From Pseudomonas viridiflava (GTDB taxonomy: Bacteria > Pseudomonadota > Gammaproteobacteria > Pseudomonadales > Pseudomonadaceae): 64,000 nt of DNA. A program made the position numbers and the translations under genes. Below are positions 57,217-64,000 of this stretch, piece by piece. The stretch covers positions 1 through 64,000 of the forward strand of contig NZ_UUPU01000029.1 of NCBI RefSeq assembly GCF_900591205.1. The letters run 5' to 3'. The notes under the pieces were generated by a model, which worked only from the letters and a program-made list of their open reading frames with translations, did no database searches and was not told the DNA's origin. Numbering within the stretch: the first letter of the stretch is position 1; every line of letters begins with the position of its first letter.

Positions 57217-58317
57217 TTAACCTTTAAGCTGGGCCAGGGCGCGGTAATCCGCTCCCAGCGTGGCCTGTAAAATCTCTTTCGGATAATCGTCGGTCACTAC
57301 CGCTTCGCCCATATGGCGCAGCAGCACCAGTCGCAGGCGACCGTCGATCACTTTCTTGTCTATCGCCATATGTTCGAGGAAGTCAGCCTCGGTCATCTCC
57401 TCAGGCGGAATGACCGGCAAACCGGCGCGCTGAAACAGGCGGATGCCACGATCGCGCTCCTGGGCGCTGATCCAGCCCAGGCGTTGCGACATCTCCAATG
57501 CCATCACAGTGCCAGCCGCTACGGCCTCCCCATGCAACCACACACCATAGCCCATGTGGGTTTCGATCGCATGGCCGAAGGTGTGTCCCAGGTTCAGGGT
57601 GGCCCGTACACCGGACTCCCGTTCGTCGGCATTGACCACCAGCGCCTTGGCGGCGCAGGAGCGGGAAATCGCTTCGGTCAGCGCCACCTGGTCGAGGGCG
57701 CGCAAGGCGTCCACGTGTTCTTCCAGCCAGGTCAGGAACGGCTCGTCACAGATCAGCCCGTACTTGATGACTTCCGCCAGGCCCGCCGACAGCTCACGCG
57801 GTGGCAAGGTGTTGAGGGTCGCGGTGTCGATCAGTACGGCCTGGGGCTGGTAGAACGCGCCGACCATGTTCTTGCCCAACGGGTGGTTGATACCGGTCTT
57901 GCCGCCCACCGACGAATCGACCTGGGACAGCAACGTGGTCGGCACCTGGATAAAGTCCACGCCACGCTGGTAGCAGGCTGCCGCAAAGCCGGCCATGTCG
58001 CCGATCACCCCGCCGCCCAGGGCAACCACGGTGGTGCGCCGATCATGGCGTGCAGTCAGCAGGCCATCAAAAATCAGTTGCAGGGTTTCCCAGTTCTTGT
58101 GGGCTTCGCCGTCCGGCAACACCACGGAGATCACCGAGTACGCCGCCAGGCTGCGGCTCAGACGCTCAAGATACAGCGGCGCGACTGTTTCATTGGAGAT
58201 GATCGCCACCTGCCGCCCGGCAATATGCGGTGCGAGCAACTCGGGCTGGTCCAACAGACCTTCGCCAATATGGATCGGGTAGCTGCGCTCGCCTAGATCG
58301 ACCTTAAGTGTCTGCAT
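57217..58317 (-). CDS. aroB: 3-dehydroquinate synthase AroB
   Basis: 366 residues from the ATG at 58317 ([20 protein letters not shown]); a start at 58353 is rejected. NAD+-binding segments [15 protein letters not shown] and [20 protein letters not shown], and active-site [20 protein letters not shown] are intact. It converts DAHP to 3-dehydroquinate in the shikimate pathway. Separated from aroK by 125 bases, 10 bases before the AAA/SPOR gene. Typical length. Confidence 0.97.
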   Translation of the reverse strand: MQTLKVDLGERSYPIHIGEGLLDQPELLAPHIAGRQVAIISNETVAPLYLERLSRSLAAYSVISVVLPDGEAHKNWETLQLIFDGLLTARHDRRTTVVALGGGVIGDMAGFAAACYQRGVDFIQVPTTLLSQVDSSVGGKTGINHPLGKNMVGAFYQPQAVLIDTATLNTLPPRELSAGLAEVIKYGLICDEPFLTWLEEHVDALRALDQVALTEAISRSCAAKALVVNADERESGVRATLNLGHTFGHAIETHMGYGVWLHGEAVAAGTVMALEMSQRLGWISAQERDRGIRLFQRAGLPVIPPEEMTEADFLEHMAIDKKVIDGRLRLVLLRHMGEAVVTDDYPKEILQATLGADYRALAQLKG

Positions 58318-58442
58318 GTGTCCCCGCGTTGAAGATGTATTGACGACCGGCAATGTCGAAATCCGACGTTGCCTGATGGCTCTACGCCACTCCTCAAAGG
58401 GTGATGGCGCGCCGCCGAGAATAGCGCATTTCGGGCCTGGCT

Positions 58443-58961
58443 TTAACGGGGTGGCAGCCGTTGCAGGCGCTCAAGAATGTCGAGCACCACCATCCGCGGT
58501 GGCCGCTCATCGGTTTCTACCACCAGATCGGCGATCTCCCGATACAGCGGATCGCGCAGCGCCAGCAGATCCCGCAGGGTCTTGGCCGGGTCGGCGGTGC
58601 GCAACAAAGGGCGATTGCGATCGCGGGCGGTACGGCCCACTTGCTGCTCGACCGACGCATGCAGATAGACCACGCGACCACCGGCGTGCAGCGCCCGGCG
58701 GTTTTCATCGCGCATCACTGCGCCACCACCGGTGGCCAATACCACGCCATCGCAGCCACACAGCTCGGCAATCATCGCCTGCTCGCGGTCGCGAAAGCCC
58801 AGTTCGCCTTCCTTATCGAAGATCCATGGGATATTGGCACCCGTGCGCAATTCAATTTCCTTGTCGGAATCTTTGAATGGCAGGCGCAGCTCTTTGGCCA
58901 GCAAACGGCCGATGGTGCTTTTTCCAGCCCCCATCGGTCCTACAAGAATCAAATTTCGCAC
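58443..58961 (-). CDS. aroK: Shikimate kinase AroK
   Basis: 172 residues. The P-loop [18 protein letters not shown] (residues 8-25) and substrate-binding [18 protein letters not shown] are conserved. It phosphorylates shikimate with ATP. It lies 4 bases after pilQ and is thus the last gene or penultimate unit of the pil operon, the standard arrangement. Length normal. Confidence 0.97.
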   Translation of the reverse strand: MRNLILVGPMGAGKSTIGRLLAKELRLPFKDSDKEIELRTGANIPWIFDKEGELGFRDREQAMIAELCGCDGVVLATGGGAVMRDENRRALHAGGRVVYLHASVEQQVGRTARDRNRPLLRTADPAKTLRDLLALRDPLYREIADLVVETDERPPRMVVLDILERLQRLPPR

Positions 58962-58965
58962 AGAA

Positions 58966-60351
58966 TCAACGACTCACAGCAATCGCCTGGTTATTCATAA
59001 TACGCGGAGTCAGGAATACCAGCAGCTCGGATTTTTTCTCCGCCAGCACATCGCGCCGGAAAAGGCGGCCAAGATACGGCACATCGCCCAAAAATGGCAC
59101 TTTATCTACCACTTTGCTTTGGGTATTGGAGAAAACCCCGCCGATCACGATGGTCTCGCCGTCCTTGACCAGCACCTTGGCGTTGACCTCGTTTTTCTTG
59201 ATCGGCGGCACGTCGTTGAGTTTGTTCAGGTAGTCGGGCTCATCCTTGGTGACCTTGACCACCATGATCACATGGTCGTCCGGAGTGATTTGCGGGGTCA
59301 CCTCCAGCGACAGCGATGCCTCCTTGAAGGACACCGAGGTAGCGCCCTGGGAGGTGGACTCCTGGTAAGGAATCTCGGTGCCCTTGAGGATGCGCGCCGT
59401 CTCCTTGTCGGAGGTGACCACCTTGGGCTGCGAGACGATTTCACCGTTACCGCTTTTCTCCATGGCGGTCAGCTCCAGGTCCAGCAGCAGGTTGTCGGTG
59501 ATGTAGGCGAGGCCCAGGCCGGAGGTGCCGGTCAGCGAACCCAGGTCGACAAAGGGTGAGCTGGGCGGATTTGCCGGGGCTTCACTGCCTTGCGCCAGGG
59601 GTTTGCGAATGCCCCCGGCCTCCCAGTTGCCTCGATTCAGGCGCCCGCCCCAGCGCACGCCGAGGCTTTTGTCGTAATCGACGTTGGCCTCGACAATTCG
59701 CGCCTCGATCATTACCTGGCGTACCGGGATATCCAGTTGCGCCACGATCCGCCGCAGCTCTTCCAGGCGTTCGCCGGTCTGGTAGGCGATGATGTTATTG
59801 GTGCGGTCATCCACCGCCACCGAGCCACGCTCATCGGTGGAGCCCTCAAGGCCAGTCACCGACTGGAACAGTTTGGCCAGGTCCGCCGCCTTGGCGTAGT
59901 TGACCTGCAACAGCTCGCGGCGTAACGGCGCCAGTTCGGCCATTTGCTTGCTCGACTCCAACACCAACAGTTCGCGTGCGGCCAACTCCTCGGCAGGCGC
60001 CACCAGCAAGACGCCGGCCTTCACCCGCTTATCCAGCCCTTTGACTTGCAGCACCAGGTCCAGCGCCTGGTCCCAGGGCACGTCCTTGAGGCGCAAGGTG
60101 ATCGAGCCTTGTACCTCGTCGCTGGCCACGAGGTTAAGCCCAGCTACATCCGCAATCTGCTGCAATACCGCACGCAAGTCGATGTTCTGGAAGTTGAGGT
60201 TCAGCTTGTCGCCGGTATAGGTAATGCTCGCAACCGCATTGCCGGGAGGTGGCAGATGGATCAAATCCACACGGTTGGGCACAGCAGCAGCCATCGGTGC
60301 CGTGAACGCTATCCATAGCGCCACACCGAAGGACGAAAAAGTCCTTTTCAT
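58966..60351 (-). CDS. pilQ: Type IV pilus secretin PilQ, short form
   Basis: 461 residues, whereas PilQ of P. aeruginosa has about 714. The signal peptide (about 1-23, ending APMAAA) is followed after a short stretch by the N0 domain ([20 protein letters not shown]), the N1 domain (about 140-205) and a complete secretin barrel (about 210-450) with LPRSEL-like signature [15 protein letters not shown] and [12 protein letters not shown]. The AMIN peptidoglycan-binding repeats that normally precede N0 are absent. The gene therefore encodes the outer-membrane pore without its usual wall anchor. The frame is intact and closely linked to the upstream pil genes. Confidence 0.9.
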   Translation of the reverse strand: MKRTFSSFGVALWIAFTAPMAAAVPNRVDLIHLPPPGNAVASITYTGDKLNLNFQNIDLRAVLQQIADVAGLNLVASDEVQGSITLRLKDVPWDQALDLVLQVKGLDKRVKAGVLLVAPAEELAARELLVLESSKQMAELAPLRRELLQVNYAKAADLAKLFQSVTGLEGSTDERGSVAVDDRTNNIIAYQTGERLEELRRIVAQLDIPVRQVMIEARIVEANVDYDKSLGVRWGGRLNRGNWEAGGIRKPLAQGSEAPANPPSSPFVDLGSLTGTSGLGLAYITDNLLLDLELTAMEKSGNGEIVSQPKVVTSDKETARILKGTEIPYQESTSQGATSVSFKEASLSLEVTPQITPDDHVIMVVKVTKDEPDYLNKLNDVPPIKKNEVNAKVLVKDGETIVIGGVFSNTQSKVVDKVPFLGDVPYLGRLFRRDVLAEKKSELLVFLTPRIMNNQAIAVSR

Positions 60352-60363
60352 TTTTTGATTCCG

Positions 60364-61335
60364 TTATGAGTTGACGTTTAACAGCAGGGTTCGCGAGCGC
60401 TCCAGCCACCCGCCCCGTTCACCGGGGAACAGCTCCACCAATTCGATATGGCCATCGTGGATGGCCGTCACCCGCCCGTGGTCCGGCCCCAGGTAGTCGC
60501 CGACGGCCAGGCGGTGCACCGTGGACGCCGAACGCAGCAGCGCAAAGGTATGCACCCCACGCGACAGGGTTCCGACCATTTCGAACTGATCCACGGCGAG
60601 GCTTTCCAGCACACCACGCAACCGGGAGAGGTCCGGCGCACGTGCGGGCCGCCCAGGCAAGTGATCAACCTGAACCACCAGCGGCTGGAACGGATCGCGC
60701 AGGCCGAAGGCTTCGTAGACGAAAGACTGCCCGCGCACGCCAGGTTCGCCCGACCCGCCACCGGCCTGGCTATGCCAGTAGGTCTTGGCCAGCAGATCAA
60801 GGCGCAGCAGCTTGCCTTCGCGGCGCAGCGCAACCTCGTGCACCGTAGCGATTCGCGAAAGGCCGCCCATGGCGCCTACGAACGTCGCCAGGTCGTGATA
60901 AGCGCCGGTCGCACTGATCTGCACGGGCTGCTCGCTATAAAACGGCCGAGCCTGCTCATCCAGCGGGATGACGCTTTCGATCAGCAAACCATTGGCCTGC
61001 GCCAAACGAGCGATGTCTTCCAGCAAACCAGGCATTTGTGATTTAGCTGCAAATGCCTGCAAAGCCCCGTCGACCTCCGCCTGCAAGCGCTGATGCTGGT
61101 GCGTACGCGCCTCAAGGCTGGCGGACTGCACGGTTTTTTGCGCCATTTGCTCTCGCAGCAGCACTTGCTGCGCCTCGGCCTGCTGCAACCGCTCCCGCGA
61201 AGCACTCAGGAACGCGAGGTCACCTGCCACCCACACGGCACCGGCCAGCGCACAGCCCAGCAGGGCCTTGCCGGGGAGGGGCCATTTCGAAGCGTTGTGA
61301 GTGAGTGCGAAAATATCGAGCCTGGGCAGGCTCAT
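60364..61335 (-). CDS. PilO-PilP fusion protein of the type IV pilus alignment complex
   Basis: 323 residues that contain two normally separate proteins. Residues 23-45 are a membrane helix (ALLGCALAGAVWVAGDLAF) and about 46-190 a coiled coil and ferredoxin-like PilO domain (LEDIARLAQANGLLIESVIP). A Gly/Ser linker lies at 191-206 (AGGGSGEPGV), and residues 207-320 form a PilP domain (VYEAFGLRDPFQPLVV, LESLAVDQFEMVGTLSRGVH, AVGDYLGPDHGRVTAIHDGH). Free PilP has a lipoprotein signal; here none is needed because PilO supplies the membrane anchor. It starts by ATGA overlap with pilN. Its role in linking the inner-membrane PilM/N part with PilQ is by family. Confidence 0.88.
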   Translation of the reverse strand: MSLPRLDIFALTHNASKWPLPGKALLGCALAGAVWVAGDLAFLSASRERLQQAEAQQVLLREQMAQKTVQSASLEARTHQHQRLQAEVDGALQAFAAKSQMPGLLEDIARLAQANGLLIESVIPLDEQARPFYSEQPVQISATGAYHDLATFVGAMGGLSRIATVHEVALRREGKLLRLDLLAKTYWHSQAGGGSGEPGVRGQSFVYEAFGLRDPFQPLVVQVDHLPGRPARAPDLSRLRGVLESLAVDQFEMVGTLSRGVHTFALLRSASTVHRLAVGDYLGPDHGRVTAIHDGHIELVELFPGERGGWLERSRTLLLNVNS

Positions 61336-61883
61336 GGCTGAGCCTCGGCAGGCTCTCCCTGGCGCACCATCAGCTGGAATTCATTGTTGCCGCGAACGCC
61401 TTCGGTGCGCACATGCTGCAACCGGGTGGCGTGGCGCCCCTCGGATGCCTCCAGGCGGCGCATCAACTGGGCGATGTCCTGGCTGGACTCGGCACTGCCG
61501 CTGATGCTCAGTGTGTCGCCCTTGGCCACCACCTCATGCAAATGCACGCCCTCAGGCACCGCACGCGCCAGCTGGTCCAGCAACTGGGCGCCGGACGAGC
61601 GGGAATCGTGCAGGTCTTGCACCACCTTCATGCGCTGCGCCAATTGCTGGCTTTGCTCCTGCAAGTCGTCGATGGTTTTGATACGCGAGTCGAGGATGCC
61701 GAGGTCTTTGCCCAGATGGTCATTGCGCGTCACTTGCCGGTCAATCGCCTGGTCGATCACCTGGTCTGCCAGCCACACGGCCGCGAGCGCCACACAAGCG
61801 AACGCCAGCAAAAACGCCAGGAAGTATTTGCGCCGACGCTCTGCCAGCGCCTGGCGCCAGGGCAAAAGATTGATTCGTGTCAT
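61332..61883 (-). CDS. pilN: Type IV pilus assembly protein PilN
   Basis: 183 residues. The cytoplasmic N-terminal motif TRINLLPWRQ (residues 2-11) is the known PilM-binding segment. One membrane helix follows (FLAFLLAFACVALAAVWLAD, about 21-40), then a coiled coil and a small ferredoxin-like domain (SLISGSAESSQDIAQLMRRL, approximately 105-150). It pairs with PilO in the periplasm. The start overlaps the pilM stop by ATGA. Length normal, so in this operon PilN alone keeps the usual size. Confidence 0.93.
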   Translation of the reverse strand: MTRINLLPWRQALAERRRKYFLAFLLAFACVALAAVWLADQVIDQAIDRQVTRNDHLGKDLGILDSRIKTIDDLQEQSQQLAQRMKVVQDLHDSRSSGAQLLDQLARAVPEGVHLHEVVAKGDTLSISGSAESSQDIAQLMRRLEASEGRHATRLQHVRTEGVRGNNEFQLMVRQGEPAEAQP

Positions 61884-62536
61884 CTAGCGAAACTCCTCAG
61901 GGCCAGCCCACAAGCAACTCCCATCCCTTGGGCATCCACGGCCCATTGTGCACCATCGACTCGATGGCCCGGCATGAAGCTGGCGAAATCCTGACCGCAA
62001 GCGCGCGCCAATGCAAACGCTTCGACATCCACCACCTTGGGCACCAGCCCGGCCAGGGCCAAAACCGCCTCGCGAGCTTCCACCTGCGCCTTCAGGCAAG
62101 CCGCCAGCAGCACCTGCACCCGCGCCGGGTCGGCAATCGACGGCCCCTGCACCTGAAAATCGATGGCCACCTCATCCAACGGATAGGGAATGTATTGGTC
62201 GGCTTCCATCTGGATCATCCAGCTCATTTCGTCGTCGCTGAGCCCGGTTTCCAGCTCTATCAGCCGGGTAATCACCGAAGGCCCGGCCACCGCCACCGCA
62301 GCGCCACGGGCACTGGTACGCAGGCGAGACAACGCCGCAAGCAAGGCGCGCCCGATCGCCTCAATATCCAGCAAAGTGCCATCGACCACCGCATGGGCGG
62401 GCAGCCCCTGCGTGGCATAACCCTCAATGGTGTAATCGCAGGTTGAACGGCCCAGCTCGACCAGCCGGATCGCCGTGTCATTGATGTCGACGCCCAGTAG
62501 GACTTCGCCTTTTCGCCTGAAAAATCCCTTTCCCAT
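61880..62536 (-). CDS. pilM: PilM with an in-frame internal deletion
   Basis: 218 residues from the ATG at 62536 (MGKGFFRRKGEVLLGVDIND); a frame to 62707 adds unrelated residues. P. aeruginosa PilM is about 354 residues. Residues 1-178 align with the N-terminal half (GVDINDTAIRLVELGRS, IQMEADQYIPYPLDEVAIDF, KVVDVEAFALARACG) and the last 16 residues (GMGVACGLALRSFAR) match the family C-terminus. The region between, about 135 residues with the second phosphate loop and the adenosine site of the actin-like fold, is missing. The gene is open and overlaps pilN by ATGA, so it is translated, but ATP binding is doubtful. PilN-binding capacity cannot be told. Confidence 0.88.
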   Translation of the reverse strand: MGKGFFRRKGEVLLGVDINDTAIRLVELGRSTCDYTIEGYATQGLPAHAVVDGTLLDIEAIGRALLAALSRLRTSARGAAVAVAGPSVITRLIELETGLSDDEMSWMIQMEADQYIPYPLDEVAIDFQVQGPSIADPARVQVLLAACLKAQVEAREAVLALAGLVPKVVDVEAFALARACGQDFASFMPGHRVDGAQWAVDAQGMGVACGLALRSFAR

Positions 62537-62765
62537 AAAACTCCCTAAAACTTTGTCTGTCATACCGGCAGTCATACCGCCTGATTGGCGCCAGCTGTGG
62601 TGCATTCGGTCGACTTGTTTGAGTGGTGCGAATGACGCCCCAGGCCGAAAATGCTTTAATGCCCAGCGTTTTTTCCCGCTTTTTATCTGCAGCTCGGGTT
62701 GATCCATCGTTTGCCATGCATGCCCCGACGCCTAACTCATTCTTTTCTCTGGAAATCCAAAAGCC
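62537..62765. promoter_or_regulatory. pilM / ponA divergent region
   Basis: 229 bases with no gene, promoters for both directions expected. AT-rich stretches are at 62537-62570 and 62650-62690. No clear operator or repeat seen. GGA about 12 bases before the TTG of ponA is a weak ribosome-binding site. Confidence 0.4.
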
Positions 62766-64000
62766 TTGATTCGTCTGCTGAAGTTTTTCGGGTACTCCAT
62801 TGTCGCGATCGTCTGCGGGCTGATGCTCGTTCTCAGCGGGGCCTACCTCTACCTTAGTCCGGGTTTGCCTTCCGTAGAGGCCCTGAGAAGCATCCAGTTG
62901 CAGATTCCTTTGCGGGTCTACAGCAGCGATGAAAAGCTGATCGCGGAGTTCGGCGAAATGCGCCGCACACCGATCCGTTTTGCCGATATTCCGCCTAATT
63001 TCATCAGCGCCTTGCTGTCGGCCGAAGACGATAATTTTGCCAACCACTATGGCGTCGACCCCAGCAGCCTGGTGCGCGCGGCCACACAATTGGTAAAAAG
63101 CGGACACATTCAGTCCGGCGGCAGCACCATCACGATGCAGGTGGCGAAGAACTTCTTCCTCACCAGTGAGCGCAGCTTTTCGCGTAAAGCCACCGAGATC
63201 CTCCTGGCGCTGCAGATCGAACGCCAGCTGACCAAGGACGAGATCCTCGAGCTGTACGTCAACAAGATCTACCTGGGTAACCGCGCCTACGGGATCGAGG
63301 CGGCCTCTCAGGTGTACTACGGCAAGTCGATTCGTGACGCCAGCCTGGCACAGATGGCCATGATTGCCGGCCTGCCCAAGGCCCCGTCGCGTTTTAACCC
63401 CCTGGCCAACCCGGCGCGCAGCAAAGAACGCCGCGACTGGATCCTGGGGCGCATGTACAAGCTGGGCAAGATCGACCAGGCCGCCTATGAAAGCGCGGTG
63501 GCCGAGCCGCTGAACGCCAGCTACCACGTGCCGACGCCGGAAGTGAATGCGCCGTATATCGCTGAAATGGCCCGCGCCGAGATGGTCGGCCGTTATGGCA
63601 GCGAGGCTTACACCGAAGGCTTCCGCGTAACTACCACCGTTCCGAGCGATTTGCAGGACATCGCCAATAACTCGGTGCATTCCGGCCTGATCACCTATGA
63701 CCAGCGCCACGGCTACCGCGGCCCCGAATCGCGCCTGCCGGGCAAGACGCTGAGCGCGTGGACCACCGAACTGGGCAAACAGCGCCCAATCAGCGGCCTG
63801 GAGCCGGCCATCGTCACCCAGGTGAAGAAAGATGGCGTGCAGGTACTGACCCGCACCGGCGAAGCGCATGTGGCCTGGGACAGCATGAAGTGGGCGCGCC
63901 CGTTCCTGAACACCAACAGCATGGGCCCGATGCCCAAACAGCCCTCGGACGTCGCGCAGGTGGGTGACTTGATCCGCGTGCAACGCCAACCGGATGACAG
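62766..64000 (+). CDS. ponA: Penicillin-binding protein 1A (N-terminal part, runs off the window)
   Basis: 411 codons visible, frame open to the window end. Starts at a TTG (62766), then a short cytoplasmic tail and one membrane helix (SIVAIVCGLMLVLSGAYLYL). The glycosyltransferase domain (about 55-230) has SAEDDNFANHYGVD with the catalytic Glu, GGSTITMQVAKNFFL and NKIYLGNRAYGIEAAS. From about 320 begins an OB-like outer PBP1A domain (QRPISGLEPAIVTQVKKDGV). The transpeptidase domain lies beyond the window. Divergent from pilM, the conserved Pseudomonas order. It polymerises and crosslinks peptidoglycan at the inner membrane. Confidence 0.93.
   Translation, partial: MIRLLKFFGYSIVAIVCGLMLVLSGAYLYLSPGLPSVEALRSIQLQIPLRVYSSDEKLIAEFGEMRRTPIRFADIPPNFISALLSAEDDNFANHYGVDPSSLVRAATQLVKSGHIQSGGSTITMQVAKNFFLTSERSFSRKATEILLALQIERQLTKDEILELYVNKIYLGNRAYGIEAASQVYYGKSIRDASLAQMAMIAGLPKAPSRFNPLANPARSKERRDWILGRMYKLGKIDQAAYESAVAEPLNASYHVPTPEVNAPYIAEMARAEMVGRYGSEAYTEGFRVTTTVPSDLQDIANNSVHSGLITYDQRHGYRGPESRLPGKTLSAWTTELGKQRPISGLEPAIVTQVKKDGVQVLTRTGEAHVAWDSMKWARPFLNTNSMGPMPKQPSDVAQVGDLIRVQRQPDD

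Noticed and set aside
62478..63989. A 503-codon minus-strand frame opposite ponA
   Set aside because: The plus strand clearly encodes PBP1A with all glycosyltransferase motifs; the antisense frame has no domain.

Overview
The window is a chromosomal segment of a fluorescent pseudomonad (Pseudomonas fluorescens group). The evidence is the high GC content, the Pseudomonas-type gene order ponA / pilMNOPQ-aroK-aroB-(AAA/SPOR)-gltB-gltD-hemE at the right end, the divergent putP/putA pair, DUF6124 and PemK-type small genes, and ten REP-pair (REPIN-like) repeats of the kind common in this group. I found no tRNA or rRNA genes, no CRISPR array and no insertion sequence.

Left part (1-27 kb): rlmJ; a PLP-dependent O-acetylhomoserine sulfhydrylase; a minus-strand type VI secretion island (vgrG, a broken glycine-zipper effector, a small membrane protein that may be its immunity factor, and a DUF4123 adaptor); the proline utilisation pair putP/putA with a GTTGCA-rich divergent region; an acyl-CoA dehydrogenase; zapA and a TIGR02449 coiled-coil gene; a chemoreceptor; a K+/H+ antiporter (NhaP2/CvrA type); the large mechanosensitive channel MscK; selO; a higBA toxin-antitoxin pair; trxC; a small DUF6124 gene preceded by a structured leader that looks like a C4-type antisense RNA; and an orphan parA.

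Middle part (27.4-45.0 kb): one long plus-strand operon of 20 genes, many with overlapping stop and start codons, that encodes an aryl polyene (APE) pigment pathway. An ammonia-lyase and an AMP ligase supply and load the aryl starter. Two ACPs, two ketosynthases, a chain-length-factor-like protein, a ketoreductase and dehydratases build the polyene. A methyltransferase and an FAD enzyme probably tailor it. Acyltransferases, a glycosyltransferase, a LolA-like carrier, an MMPL transporter and lipoproteins probably assemble and export it to the outer membrane. One REP pair lies between two genes of the operon, and another lies inside the signal-peptide coding region of the LolA-like gene.

Right part (45-64 kb): a MazF/PemK-type toxin with no adjacent antitoxin, a LysR regulator divergent from an MFS transporter, hemE, gltD, gltB, an AAA/SPOR protein, aroB, aroK, a reduced type IV pilus alignment/secretin operon, and the 5' part of ponA. 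The pilus operon is the most unusual protein-coding finding. PilM lacks its central portion by an in-frame deletion, PilO and PilP are fused into one protein, and PilQ is much shorter than usual, yet every frame is open and the overlaps are intact. The other main observations are the C4-like RNA with matching loop targets, the vgrG-effector frame interrupted by in-frame stops, and the REP insertion inside a coding sequence.
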